Shown in pieces: positions 44,790 through 55,416 of a stretch of 64,000 nt of DNA; the stretch's first letter is position 1, and each line of letters begins with the position of its first letter. The notes beneath the pieces were generated by a model that ran no database searches, had not been told where the DNA came from, and saw nothing but the letters and a program-made list of their open reading frames with translations. Position numbers and translations under genes: made by a program. Origin of the DNA: Thioalkalivibrio sp. ALJ21 (GTDB lineage Bacteria; Pseudomonadota; Gammaproteobacteria; Ectothiorhodospirales; Ectothiorhodospiraceae); the NCBI RefSeq assembly GCF_000378605.1, contig NZ_KB905155.1:620001-684000 (forward strand). The letters are read 5' to 3'.

Positions 44790-45578
44790 TCAGGGCTTGC
44801 TGCGCAGGTCCAGGTCGTAGAGGGTGTCGCCACCCAGTCGAAAGATCCGGCAGGGTGGGCGCAGGGCCTGATCGAGGGTGTCGATCTCGGGCAGGGTGAT
44901 GCCGTGGCGCCCGGAGCCGATCAGCATCGGTGCGATCGTCAGATGCAGGCGATCGAGAGTGTCACTGGCGAGAAAGCGCGACACCGTCCGGCCTCCGCCC
45001 TCGACCAGCAGTCGATGCAGCCCATGCTCGGCCGCCAGGCGGTCGCGGAGCTCGGGCGGTGGAAAGCGGCCATCGGCATCGACGGGCATCTCCATGCATT
45101 CGACGTGGCCGGGCATGTCGCAGGGGCCGTGGCCCTCGGCGTGAACGACCAGCGTTTTCACCTCGCCGTCCTGGAAGACGCGGGCACTGGACCGGATTCG
45201 TCCATCCGGGTCGAGGATGACCCGCACCGGATGGACGCCCTCGGCCTTGCGGACGGTGAGACGCGGGTCGTCGGCGACTACGGTGCCGGCACCCACTACG
45301 ACGCCGTCCACCAACGCACGCAAGCGGTGCAGGTGCTCGATGTCCTCGGGGCCGGTTACATACTGGGAGTGCCCGCTCTGAGTGGCGATGCGGCCGTCCA
45401 GGCTCTGGCCCAGTTGCGCGACGGTGATGCTCTCCGCCTCGATGATCGGGCCGTAGAGCTCCAGCAGGTCGTGCGCAGCCGGGGCAAGGGGGCCGGGCAG
45501 GGGGCAGCAGCCCGGATCGGCACGCTGGGCCAGCAGCCAGCGCCAGGCCTCTTCCTCGGTCACCGGATAGGCGGTCAT
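44790..45578 (-). CDS. Stand-alone RibD C-terminal-type reductase
   Basis: The 262-aa protein matches the NADPH-dependent reductase half of RibD (VAQLGQSLDGRIATQSGHSQYVTG, VDGVVVGAGTVVADDPRLTVR, LLVEGGGRTVSRFLASDTLDRLHLTIAPMLIGSG) without the deaminase half. In riboflavin synthesis this domain reduces the ribosyl side chain of the pyrimidine intermediate. Its first 45 residues are family-specific and of unknown role. It diverges from a GTP cyclohydrolase II gene, and no other rib genes are nearby. The pair may feed riboflavin or another GTP-derived pyrimidine product. ATG 45578 is the first plausible start; no well-spaced ribosome site is visible. Confidence 0.88.
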   Translation of the reverse strand: MTAYPVTEEEAWRWLLAQRADPGCCPLPGPLAPAAHDLLELYGPIIEAESITVAQLGQSLDGRIATQSGHSQYVTGPEDIEHLHRLRALVDGVVVGAGTVVADDPRLTVRKAEGVHPVRVILDPDGRIRSSARVFQDGEVKTLVVHAEGHGPCDMPGHVECMEMPVDADGRFPPPELRDRLAAEHGLHRLLVEGGGRTVSRFLASDTLDRLHLTIAPMLIGSGRHGITLPEIDTLDQALRPPCRIFRLGGDTLYDLDLRSKP

Positions 45579-45585
45579 GCCTCGA

Positions 45586-45597
45586 AAACCCGGGTTT
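45586..45597. promoter_or_regulatory. Palindrome at the divergent ribD-like/ribA promoter region
   Basis: AAACCCGGGTTT is a perfect 12-nt palindrome, 7 nt before the start of the RibD-like gene and inside the 146-nt divergent control region. It may be an operator. No FMN-riboswitch sequence was recognised in this region. Confidence 0.35.
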
Positions 45598-45724
45598 CGC
45601 GACCCTTTAGGGGTACATGCGATAGGCTTGGGGGAGACGACAGGGGTGACGGGTCGCGGCTGGACAGAGTGGAATTCGCGTCCTGCGGGCTGGTCATAAG
45701 AAAAACTCCATTGGGAAGGACCTG

Positions 45725-46870
45725 ATGCACAACGCCGATCGTGGGATTTTCGACCTTCGCCGGGGCCATCCGGTTTTGCTGAGCGGCGAGCAGTCCAGCG
45801 TACTGGTTGCTGCCGTTGAAGGTCTGACCCCGGTGTTGCTGGATCGCCTGACGCATATGACCGGCGGCCGCCCCCGTCTGATTCTAACGCCCCACCGCGC
45901 GTCCGCAATGGGCTGGCCGCAACCACTGGCCGAGGGATGGGAAGGCGTGGCGCTGGAGTTTGCGCCCGGAACGGACCCCGAGGCACTGTTTACCCTGGCC
46001 AGTGCGCCTGAGGCCTCTAACGAGGGCGAGCACCCGACCCACGCGCTGGACCAGGCGGACGTTCGGCCCGCCGAGCCCGCGGAAGTCGCGGCGCTGGAGC
46101 TGGCCCGCGCCGGTCGTCTGCTGCCGGCCGTCGTATCGGCGCGCGTGCCCGAACCCGTACCCGAGGCCATCCACTCGGCGCTGGCCGACGGGATGTTCCT
46201 GGACGTGGACGAGCGCGAGGCACGAGCGGTCGCACATCACCCACGCCTGGAACTGGCCTACGTGAGCGAGGCCCCGGTACCCCTGGCCGATGCCCCGGTG
46301 ACCCGCTTCATGCTGTTCCGGGAGGGGAACGGGATCCTGGAACACGTGGCGGTGGTCATCGGCGAGCCGAACGAATGGCCGGAGGCCGTCCCGGTACGGC
46401 TGCATTCGGCCTGCCTGACGGGCGATCTGTTTGGCAGCCTGCGCTGTGACTGCGGCGATCAGTTGCGTCTCGGTGTGAAGACGATCAACGAGAGTGGTGG
46501 CGGGGTGCTGCTGTATCTGGCCCAGGAAGGGCGGGGCATCGGCCTGGCCAACAAGCTGCGCGCCTACACCATGCAGACGGCAGGTCTGGACACGATCGAT
46601 TCCGACTGCCAACTGGGCTTCGAGGCCGATGGACGCCGCTACGATGCAGCCGTGGAGATGCTGGAGTTTCTCGGCATCGACACGGTGCGCGTGCTGACCA
46701 ACAACCCCGCGAAGATCGAGGCGCTGCGCGCCGGGGGGATCCAGGTGGTGGCCCGCGAGCCCGTCCACGGCACCCTCAATCCCCACAATCTGCGCTATCT
46801 CAGTACCAAGGCGGACCGCGGCGGCCACTGGTTGCAGGAACTGCTGGCCTCGGAGGCGGAGCGAGGCTGA
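45725..46870 (+). CDS. GTP cyclohydrolase II with degenerate N-terminal RibB-like domain
   Basis: The C-terminal 190 residues are an intact GTP cyclohydrolase II, which opens GTP to the first riboflavin pyrimidine. Evidence is the zinc site HSACLTGDLFGSLRCDCGDQ, LAQEGRGIGLANKLRAYTMQ, ADGRRYDAA and VLTNNPAKIEAL. The first 180 residues resemble a decayed DHBP-synthase (RibB) domain (GIFDLRRGHPVLL, ILTPHRASAMGWP). They lack the acidic DEDRENEGD catalytic motif. The protein is therefore probably not a bifunctional RibBA. The ATG has GGGAAGGA upstream. It is transcribed divergently from the RibD-like reductase. Confidence 0.88.
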   Translation: MHNADRGIFDLRRGHPVLLSGEQSSVLVAAVEGLTPVLLDRLTHMTGGRPRLILTPHRASAMGWPQPLAEGWEGVALEFAPGTDPEALFTLASAPEASNEGEHPTHALDQADVRPAEPAEVAALELARAGRLLPAVVSARVPEPVPEAIHSALADGMFLDVDEREARAVAHHPRLELAYVSEAPVPLADAPVTRFMLFREGNGILEHVAVVIGEPNEWPEAVPVRLHSACLTGDLFGSLRCDCGDQLRLGVKTINESGGGVLLYLAQEGRGIGLANKLRAYTMQTAGLDTIDSDCQLGFEADGRRYDAAVEMLEFLGIDTVRVLTNNPAKIEALRAGGIQVVAREPVHGTLNPHNLRYLSTKADRGGHWLQELLASEAERG

Positions 46871-46904
46871 ACGGGCCGCCTGCCACCAAGGGGGTGGATA
46901 TCCG

Positions 46905-48332
46905 TCAGATCAGCTTCAGGTCACTGCGGGCCCGCACGATCTTGCGCAGGGCAATCAGATAGGCCGCCGTGCGGTAATCCAGCACCGCTCCATTGCTCTC
47001 TACTTCGCGGGTCTCGTACATCTCGCGGAAGGCCTCGCGCATCGTGTCGTCGAGGCCGGAGCGGACCAGGTCGATCTCTTCCGCGCCGCGCACGATGGAT
47101 TCGCGTATCCAGTCCGGCAGCTTGTGGTCCGTGGACATCTCGATGGCGGTGACCAGATGCTGGCCCTGAGACTGGTCATAGCGCCGCTCGAGCCGTCCGA
47201 AGCGCATGTGGGCAAGGTTGCGCACCCATTCGAAATACGAGACCACGACCCCGCCGGCGTTGACGAAGACATCGGGCAGGATGGTGATGCCGCGGTCCTG
47301 CAGGATTCGGTCGGCTTCGAAGGTCACTGGCCCGTTCGCGGCCTCCGCGATCAGCCGGGCCTGGATGTTGGGTGCATTCTCGCGATGGATCGCGCCCTCT
47401 AGCGCCGCCGGAATCAGGATGTCGCATTCGCGCTCCATGATCCGGTTGCCATTGCGCTCGAATTCCACGCCGGCGAAGCCTTCCATGGTTCCGGAGCGGC
47501 GTACGTAGTCGTTCAGGGCGTCGACATCGATCCCGTCCTCGCAGTAGACACCGCCATCACTCTTGATGACCCCGACGATCTTCGCGTGGTCGTCGTTCTG
47601 CAGGAAATGCGCGGCGTGATAGCCCACATTGCCAAAGCCCTGCACGATGATGCGCTGGTCGCCCAGGCCGCCTTCCAGCCCCGCCTCGCGTGCGGCATTG
47701 CCCTCACGGAAAAAGGCCTGCAAGGCGTACTGCACGCCGCGCCCGGTGGCCTCCAGGCGCCCGCGCATACCACCCAGGTCGACGGGCTTGCCGGTCACGG
47801 CGGCGCTGTGGTTCACGTCCTCCGGGTGGCGTTCGCGATAGGTCTCCATGATCCAGGCCATCTCGCGCTGCGAGGTCCCGACGTCCGGCGCCGGCACGTT
47901 CTGGGCGGGGCTGATGTAGTCGCGCTGGATCAGTTCGTGGGCGAAACGGCGGGTGATCCGCTCCATCTCCCACTCGTCATACTGGCGTGGATCGATACGC
48001 AGCCCGCCCTTGGAACCCCCGAACGGGATATCCACGATCGCGCATTTGTACGTCATCAGGGCGGCCAGGGCCTCTGCATGTTCCTGGTCCATGGTGGGGG
48101 AGAACCGCAGCCCCCCCTTGACCGGGAGACGGTGGGAGGAGTGAACGGCACGCCAGCCGGTAAAGACCTCGATGCGGTCGCGAAAGCGGATCGGAAAGCT
48201 CACCTGGATGACCGAGTCGCAGGCCTTGATTGCATCCATCGCACCTTCGGGCAACTCGAGGAAATGCATGGCGCGATCGACCATGTGTGAGACACTGTCC
48301 AGAAAGGTTTCCGGCGTTTCGTTTTCCGACAT
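46905..48332 (-). CDS. Glutamate dehydrogenase (Glu/Leu/Phe/Val dehydrogenase family)
   Basis: This NAD(P)-dependent enzyme interconverts glutamate and 2-oxoglutarate plus ammonia. The 475-aa protein has PVKGGLRFSPTMDQEHAEALA and the catalytic-lysine segment MTYKCAIVDIPFGGSKGG. QNVPAPDVGTSQREMAWIMETY, the Rossmann motif VQGFGNVGYHAAHFL, and DILIPAALEGAI follow. The long C-terminus after VNAGGVVVSYFEWVRN is typical of the NAD-type small GDHs. It converges with the GTP cyclohydrolase gene and diverges from dusA. Confidence 0.93.
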   Translation of the reverse strand: MSENETPETFLDSVSHMVDRAMHFLELPEGAMDAIKACDSVIQVSFPIRFRDRIEVFTGWRAVHSSHRLPVKGGLRFSPTMDQEHAEALAALMTYKCAIVDIPFGGSKGGLRIDPRQYDEWEMERITRRFAHELIQRDYISPAQNVPAPDVGTSQREMAWIMETYRERHPEDVNHSAAVTGKPVDLGGMRGRLEATGRGVQYALQAFFREGNAAREAGLEGGLGDQRIIVQGFGNVGYHAAHFLQNDDHAKIVGVIKSDGGVYCEDGIDVDALNDYVRRSGTMEGFAGVEFERNGNRIMERECDILIPAALEGAIHRENAPNIQARLIAEAANGPVTFEADRILQDRGITILPDVFVNAGGVVVSYFEWVRNLAHMRFGRLERRYDQSQGQHLVTAIEMSTDHKLPDWIRESIVRGAEEIDLVRSGLDDTMREAFREMYETREVESNGAVLDYRTAAYLIALRKIVRARSDLKLI

Positions 48333-48383
48333 GCGTATTCATCCCTTGGCATTCCGGGCACCACCCGCAGGGCGGGGGGCGCC

Positions 48384-49373
48384 GTGACTGAATCGTTGCG
48401 TTTTCCCGATCCGCGTTTTTCGGTGGCGCCGATGATGGACTGGACCGACTCCTGGTGCCGGCGTTTCCATCGGCTGCTGACCCGGCGCGCGCTGTTGTAC
48501 ACCGAAATGGTACACGCCAACGCGGTGATCCACGGCGATCGCGACCGGCTGCTGGGCCATGTCGCGGCGGAACACCCGCTGGCGCTGCAGCTAGGTGGAT
48601 CGGATCCCGACACGCTCGCTCAGGCCGCCCGCATCGCGGCAGAGCGAGGCTTCGACGAGATCAACCTGAACGTCGGCTGTCCCTCCGACCGTGTACAGTC
48701 GGGCACGTTCGGCGCCTGCCTGATGGCGCAGCCGGAGCAGGTGGCCCGGATGGTGCGCGCGATGCAGGATGCCGTCGACGTTCCGGTGACCGTCAAGCAT
48801 CGTATCGGGATTGACGAACAGGATTCCGAGGCCGATCTGCGCAACTTTGTCGAAACCGTGGCGCGAGCCGGCTGCCGGCATTTCATCGTGCATGCGCGCA
48901 AGGCGTGGCTGCAAGGCCTGAGCCCCAAGGACAATCGCGATGTTCCGCCGCTCGACTACGAGCGCGTATTCCGGCTGAAGGCGGAATTCCCGGAATTGAC
49001 CATCGTGCTGAATGGCGGCCTGGACGATGTCCGTACAGCACACGGCTATCTCGAGCGAGTGAACGGGGTGATGTTTGGGCGGCTGGCCTACCACCAGCCC
49101 TGGGTACTGTCCGAGGTCGACCGGTTGTATTTCGACGGGCCCGGCGCGGTGACGCGCGAGGCCGTGCTGCAGGGTCTGGTCGACATGGCCCGCGAGATGC
49201 GCGCCAAGGGCGTACCGCTGGCGCGGCTCACACGGCATGTGCTGGGGTTGTTTCACGGCGAGCCGGGGGCGCGCCAGTGGCGGCGTATCCTGACTGAGGG
49301 TGCGCACCGGGCGGATGCCGGACCGGAGCTGATCGAGCGTGCGGCGGAGCCATGCCTGCGCGCCTGTGCCTGA
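48384..49373 (+). CDS. dusA: tRNA-dihydrouridine(20/20a) synthase DusA
   Basis: DusA is a flavin enzyme reducing uridines 20 and 20a in the tRNA D-loop. The 329-aa protein starts at a GTG and shows FSVAPMMDWTDSWCRRFHR, LYTEMVHANAVIHGDR, LQLGGSDP and EINLNVGCPSDRVQSGTFGACLM with the catalytic Cys. VKHRIGIDEQDS, HARKAWLQGLSPKDNR and NGGLDD follow. KAWLxGLSPKxNR separates DusA from DusB/DusC. It converges with roxA, the two stops lying only 7 nt apart. Confidence 0.96.
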   Translation: MTESLRFPDPRFSVAPMMDWTDSWCRRFHRLLTRRALLYTEMVHANAVIHGDRDRLLGHVAAEHPLALQLGGSDPDTLAQAARIAAERGFDEINLNVGCPSDRVQSGTFGACLMAQPEQVARMVRAMQDAVDVPVTVKHRIGIDEQDSEADLRNFVETVARAGCRHFIVHARKAWLQGLSPKDNRDVPPLDYERVFRLKAEFPELTIVLNGGLDDVRTAHGYLERVNGVMFGRLAYHQPWVLSEVDRLYFDGPGAVTREAVLQGLVDMAREMRAKGVPLARLTRHVLGLFHGEPGARQWRRILTEGAHRADAGPELIERAAEPCLRACA

Positions 49374-49380
49374 TTGATTG

Positions 49381-50538
49381 CTAGTTCGGGCCGTCAGCGG
49401 GCTCGAGCCAGCCTTCCTCCAGCCCGTCGTGAAGCATGTCGTGAACCGCCGGCCACTGGTGTTCCCACTGCTCGGGATTGACGATCTCCGTCGCACACAG
49501 CTGTTCCAGATCCCCTGGAGCCAGGCCGTATGCCGGATAGCTGTGGCCGGCGGCGCAGAGGACCGGCCCGGCCGGTGTCTGCAGCCAGTGGCGCCGAATA
49601 TCCGGGTGAACACGGCACTCCCTCGCTGTGGCGAGGGGATCACCTGTATGCAGTTCGACGTTCCCCGCCGGGCGGCTCAGGAAGCGCCCAAGGAAGACAT
49701 CCAGTTCCGTGTCGTCGGCAGCGAGCATCTCGCGCAGGATCTCACGCAGTCGGGTGAGGTCGTGTGATGGCAGTTCGCTCGCGTAGGCGGACACCGGGCG
49801 CTGGGGATCGCTGTATCGGGGTGCTTCGCCAACCCGGTTGGCCCGTTCCTCCAGGAACCCGGTCAGCAGGTCGAGGTAGGTCGGGGCCCGAAAACCGATC
49901 GACCAGGTCATGCACTGGTCATCCAGTGAAAGGCCGTAGTGGGGCAGGTTGGGGGGCAGGTAGAGCAGGTCGCCGGGTTCAAGATCCCAGCTCTCGCTTG
50001 GTTCAAACTCGCGCAGGATCGCCAGCGGCAGGTCGTCGTGGCAGTCCAGCGGTCCCGGTGGTGACTGGATCTGCCAGCGCCGCCGCCCGGCCGCCTGGAA
50101 CAGAAAGACATCGTAGGCATCGACATGGGGCCCGACCGAGCCGTCGGGTGCCGCGTAGGAGATCATCAGGTCGTCCCGGCGCCAGCGCGGGACAAAGTCG
50201 AACCGGGACAGGAAGTCGTGCCCTCCGGGCCAGAAGCGCTCGACATCGCTGATCAGCAGCGTCCAGGCGCGATCGGGCAGGGAGGCGAAGCGATCTTCCT
50301 CGAACGGGCCGTATTCGACTGCCCAGTCGCCGTGATCGGTGTCGCCGAGTACGAGCCGGGCGCTGGCATCCGGATCACAGGCGAGCCCGGCCAGATCGTC
50401 GGGCTCGAGGGGGTTGGCGAAGCCCGATACTGCGCCGCGTACAAGCAGCGGCTTTTGTTGCCAGTAGTCGCGCAGAAACTCCGCCGGTGAGAGCCCGCCC
50501 AGTAGCTCCAGGCCCTGATTCGGGTCTTGGGCGGGCAC
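49381..50538 (-). CDS. roxA: Ribosomal oxygenase RoxA/YcfD-like (JmjC cupin)
   Basis: RoxA hydroxylates an arginine of ribosomal protein L16 using Fe(II) and 2-oxoglutarate. The 385-aa protein has FLRDYWQQKPLLVRGAV, the substrate-proximal ISDVERFWP, and iron ligands His and Asp in GPHVDAYDVFLFQ. The distal His lies in LYLPPNLPHYGLSL. A C-terminal winged-helix-like part follows. The GTG start lies 3 nt after the purB stop, so the two genes form an operon. Residue identity to E. coli YcfD supports RoxA rather than a generic cupin. Confidence 0.92.
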   Translation of the reverse strand: MPAQDPNQGLELLGGLSPAEFLRDYWQQKPLLVRGAVSGFANPLEPDDLAGLACDPDASARLVLGDTDHGDWAVEYGPFEEDRFASLPDRAWTLLISDVERFWPGGHDFLSRFDFVPRWRRDDLMISYAAPDGSVGPHVDAYDVFLFQAAGRRRWQIQSPPGPLDCHDDLPLAILREFEPSESWDLEPGDLLYLPPNLPHYGLSLDDQCMTWSIGFRAPTYLDLLTGFLEERANRVGEAPRYSDPQRPVSAYASELPSHDLTRLREILREMLAADDTELDVFLGRFLSRPAGNVELHTGDPLATARECRVHPDIRRHWLQTPAGPVLCAAGHSYPAYGLAPGDLEQLCATEIVNPEQWEHQWPAVHDMLHDGLEEGWLEPADGPN

Positions 50539-50541
50539 GCC

Positions 50542-51954
<1,413 letters not shown>

Positions 51955-51991
51955 TCATGTGTCCTGCGGACGGTCGATTGACGCGGCGCAG

Positions 51992-51997
51992 TATAAT
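51992..51997 (+). promoter_or_regulatory. Probable -10 element of fumC
   Basis: A consensus TATAAT lies 32 nt upstream of the fumC ATG. TTGACG at 51978 is too close to be its -35 (8-nt gap), and no good hexamer stands at 17 nt. The promoter may use an activator. Confidence 0.5.
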
Positions 51998-52029
51998 ACA
52001 AAGCTACGCTCGATCATTTGGAGGAGTGC

Positions 52030-53418
52030 ATGTCGAAGTCCCCGACCCGCCAGGAGCAGGACAGCCTCGGACCGGTGGAAGTCCCCAGGGATGCCCTGTG
52101 GGGTGCCCAGACCCAGCGCGCCATCGACAACTTTCAGATCGCCGGCCGGCCCATGCCGCAGGTGTTCATTCGGGCCCTCGCGCTGACCAAGGCGGCCTGT
52201 GCGGAGGCCAACCAGGAACTGGGGCAGCTCCCGGACGGTGTGGCCAGCGCGATTGTGGCGGCGGCCGAGGCGGTCGCTGCGGGGGAGCATTCAGATGCCT
52301 TCCCGGTCGACGTCTATCAGACGGGTTCGGGCACCAGCAGCAACATGAACATGAACGAGGTGCTCGCGCGGATCGCATCGGGTAGGGGGGAAGAGGTCCA
52401 TCCGAACGATCACGTCAATCGCTCGCAGAGCTCCAACGACGTGATCCCGACCGCGCTGCATGTCTCTGCGGCGCTGGCGCTGGAACAGGAACTGGTGCCT
52501 GCGCTGCGCCACCTGATTGCCACGATCGCCCGGCGCGAGCGCGAGGTGGGAGCCCTGGTCAAGACTGGACGCACCCACCTGATGGATGCGATGCCTGTGA
52601 CCCTGGGACAGGAACTCTCCGGCTGGCGCCGCCAGCTGGAACTGGACGTGGATCGTCTGGAACATACCCGCGTGCGTATTCAGCGTCTGGCCATCGGCGC
52701 GACGGCGGTGGGCACCGGTATCAATGCACCTCCGGCGTTCGGGGAGCGTGTGACACGCCGCCTGGCCGAGCGAACCGGCCTTTCGTTTGTGCATGAGGGC
52801 AATGGCTTTGCGGCGCTGGCCAGTCAGGACAGCGCGGTGGAGCTTTCGGGCCAGTTGCGGACCGTTGCCGTGGGGCTGACCAAGATCGCGAACGACCTGC
52901 GCTGGATGAACTCCGGTCCCCTGGCGGGGCTGGGGGAAATCGCCCTGCCGGCCCTGCAACCCGGCAGCTCGATCATGCCGGGCAAGGTGAACCCGGTGAT
53001 CCCGGAGGCCGTGATCATGGCCTCGCAACAGGTGACCGGTCTGGATGCGGCGATCGCGGCCGCCGGCGCCGGGGGCAATTTCCAGCTGAACGTTGGCCTC
53101 CCGCTGATTGCTGACAACCTGTTGACTCAGATGGGCCTGCTGGCACGGGCCTCCAAGCATCTGGCGGATCGAGCAATCGCGGGCTTCACCGTGAACGAGG
53201 ACAACCTGCGGGCCGCGCTGGACCGTAATCCGATCCTGGTAACGGCCCTGAATGCCGAGATCGGATACGAGGCCGGCGCGCGTATCGCCAAGGAAGCCTA
53301 CGCCACCGGGCGGCCAATCCTGGACGTTGCGGCGGAACGCACGGATATCCCGCGCGAGCGGCTGCAAGCGCTGCTGGATCCGGCGCAACTGACGGGCCCG
53401 GAGAGTGCAGGCGGATAA
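52030..53418 (+). CDS. fumC: Class II fumarate hydratase
   Basis: FumC interconverts fumarate and malate without an iron-sulfur cluster. The 462-aa protein has DSLGPVEVPRDALWGAQTQRA, the sites QTGSGTSSNMNMNEV and VNRSQSSNDVIPTALH, KTGRTHLMDAMPVTLGQE and the signature GSSIMPGKVNPV. ATG 52030 follows GGAGGAG closely and is preferred over the TTG at 52018, which would lie upstream of that site. It converges with the GGDEF/EAL gene with a 3-nt gap. Confidence 0.97.
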   Translation: MSKSPTRQEQDSLGPVEVPRDALWGAQTQRAIDNFQIAGRPMPQVFIRALALTKAACAEANQELGQLPDGVASAIVAAAEAVAAGEHSDAFPVDVYQTGSGTSSNMNMNEVLARIASGRGEEVHPNDHVNRSQSSNDVIPTALHVSAALALEQELVPALRHLIATIARREREVGALVKTGRTHLMDAMPVTLGQELSGWRRQLELDVDRLEHTRVRIQRLAIGATAVGTGINAPPAFGERVTRRLAERTGLSFVHEGNGFAALASQDSAVELSGQLRTVAVGLTKIANDLRWMNSGPLAGLGEIALPALQPGSSIMPGKVNPVIPEAVIMASQQVTGLDAAIAAAGAGGNFQLNVGLPLIADNLLTQMGLLARASKHLADRAIAGFTVNEDNLRAALDRNPILVTALNAEIGYEAGARIAKEAYATGRPILDVAAERTDIPRERLQALLDPAQLTGPESAGG

Positions 53419-53421
53419 GGC

Positions 53422-55371
53422 TTACCCAGTGCGCGGGAGGCGGGCCTGGTCCTGGAGGAGGGCATGGAAGTCATCAAAGGCCATGGGGCGCGCAAAGAAG
53501 TAGCCTTGTGCCTCGTTGCAGCCGAATTCTCGCAGGATTTCGGCCTGGCGCTCGGTTTCGACGCCTTCGGCGATGATGTTCAGGCCCAGGGTATGCGCCA
53601 TCTGGACGATGGCCTGGACAATCCGCGCGTCGCTGTCGCTGCGCTCGAGGTCCTGGACGAAAGAACGGTCGATCTTGAGGGTATCCGCCGGGAGTTTCTT
53701 CAGCTGAATCAGCGAGGCATGGCCGGTACCGAAATCGTCCACAGCCAGCCGCATGCCGATCTCGCGTAGACGCCCGAACATACGGGCAGCGCCTTTCGGG
53801 TCATCCATGATGGTGGTTTCGGTCAGTTCCAGCTCGATGCACTCGGGCGCGACGTTCGCGGCCTGCAGGATGGCGTGAAAGTCTCCGGCGAGGTCGGGCT
53901 GGCGTAGCTGTCGTGCGGAGACGTTGATGGCGACACGGAAGGCGTGATCCCGGCCCTGCGAGGGCAGTCGCTTGAGGTCCTGGCAGACCTGGCGTAGCAC
54001 CCACTCCCCAATGGCCTCGATCAGGGTCATGTCCTCCGCCAGCTCGATGAAGTGGCTGGGGGGCAACAGCCCAAGCTTCGGGTGCTGCCAGCGGATCAGC
54101 GCCTCTGCGCCGAGGATATCGCCGGTATGCAGGTCGACCTTTGGCTGGTAGTGCAGGACCAGTTGATCTTGCTCAATGGCGGTCCCCAGTTCCTTTTCCA
54201 GCTCGAAATGGTGAAAGGTCCGGGAATTCAGGTCCTGGGTGTAGAAGCGGAAGCCGTTGCGGCCACGTTGCTTCGCCTCGTACATGGCCGCATCGGCATT
54301 GCTGAGCAGGACATCGGAGTCTTCTCCGTCGTAGGGGAATACGGCGATCCCGCAGGACGCGCTGGTCACCACCGGCCGATCGAAGATCGTCCGTTCCACC
54401 GCGGTTGTGCGCACAACGTCGGTGACCAGTCTTACACAGCCCTCGAGACCCTGTAGATCCTCCACCAGAATGCCGAACTCGTCGCCCCCCAGGCGCGACA
54501 GGGTCGCGCGCAAGGGACGACCCGAGCGGTCGCGACTGCGATCCAGCAGTTTTCCGAGATCCTGCGCCACCTTGCGGATCAGCTCGTCGCCGGCGCGATG
54601 GCCGAGCGAGTCGTTCAGGCGTTTGAAGTTGTCCAGGTCCAGCAGAATCAACGCGATGTGATGATCGGTTCCCTGGTGGCGGTGAATGGCTTGCGACAGG
54701 CGATCACTGAACAGCATCCGGTTGGGGAGGTTGGTCAGCGAGTCGTGCGACTGGTGATGAAGCAGTTCGCGTGACTGGTGCTCGGTAATCCGCTGCAAGG
54801 CCTTCTGCCGACGGTCCATCATCTGGAAGAGATCGGCACTCTCCAGGGCATAGGCGGTGTTGAACAGCACCATGGTCAGGGTCGAGAGGGTCATCTCGTG
54901 GCGCTGGAGGTCGTTCTGGCGAAAGCGGGCGGCAAACATGCCGCGAATGCGGGTGCGGGTCGAGATGACATGGAGCAACACGCTCTCGCCCTCGAAGCGC
55001 GAAGGCAGACAGACGGGATGATTCTGATGCAGCGCCCAGGAGAAGGTACCTTCCTGAATCAGATCCTCGACGGCATCCGCGAGGTCGTATTCATCCTCTT
55101 GAGGATGCTGTTGATAGGCGAGATCAAACGATGACTCGCCGTCGAGGATGTAGACGGCCATGTCGCGGGCCGGCAGCAGACGCCGGATGGATTCCAGACT
55201 GCTCTGGATGATCAGGTCGGGGCTGCGATTGCGGTCGGTGTCGCCAAAGATCGCGGTGGTCGAGGCGAGCACGTCCATCGCGTAGGCATTCGCCTCCAGC
55301 GCTTCCTCGAGGAAACGGATGCGCTCGTGCAGCGCATTGACCTCTTCAGGTGTTTTGTACGAAGGGCTCAT
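53422..55371 (-). CDS. GAF-GGDEF-EAL c-di-GMP turnover protein
   Basis: The 649-aa cytoplasmic protein has an N-terminal coiled segment, a GAF-like sensor domain (about 45-185), GGDEF (about 205-375) and EAL (about 390-645). The diguanylate-cyclase motif is intact (LSRLGGDEFGIL), as are the phosphodiesterase residues (GAEALIRWQHP, ELTETTIMDD, AVDDFGTGHASL, AEGVE). It could therefore make or break c-di-GMP depending on the sensed signal. No transmembrane segment is seen. It ends a minus-strand cluster behind the HDOD gene (45-nt gap). Its product could set the c-di-GMP read by LapD, but that link is inference. Confidence 0.94.
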   Translation of the reverse strand: MSPSYKTPEEVNALHERIRFLEEALEANAYAMDVLASTTAIFGDTDRNRSPDLIIQSSLESIRRLLPARDMAVYILDGESSFDLAYQQHPQEDEYDLADAVEDLIQEGTFSWALHQNHPVCLPSRFEGESVLLHVISTRTRIRGMFAARFRQNDLQRHEMTLSTLTMVLFNTAYALESADLFQMMDRRQKALQRITEHQSRELLHHQSHDSLTNLPNRMLFSDRLSQAIHRHQGTDHHIALILLDLDNFKRLNDSLGHRAGDELIRKVAQDLGKLLDRSRDRSGRPLRATLSRLGGDEFGILVEDLQGLEGCVRLVTDVVRTTAVERTIFDRPVVTSASCGIAVFPYDGEDSDVLLSNADAAMYEAKQRGRNGFRFYTQDLNSRTFHHFELEKELGTAIEQDQLVLHYQPKVDLHTGDILGAEALIRWQHPKLGLLPPSHFIELAEDMTLIEAIGEWVLRQVCQDLKRLPSQGRDHAFRVAINVSARQLRQPDLAGDFHAILQAANVAPECIELELTETTIMDDPKGAARMFGRLREIGMRLAVDDFGTGHASLIQLKKLPADTLKIDRSFVQDLERSDSDARIVQAIVQMAHTLGLNIIAEGVETERQAEILREFGCNEAQGYFFARPMAFDDFHALLQDQARLPRTG

Positions 55372-55416
55372 GCCGGGTCGTCCTTTACCTGCATCCGTGC
55401 GCTCATCCGTCCCTCG

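Noticed and set aside
45579-45724. FMN riboswitch before the GTP cyclohydrolase II gene
   Set aside because: The conserved RFN-element sequence blocks were not found in this 146-nt region.
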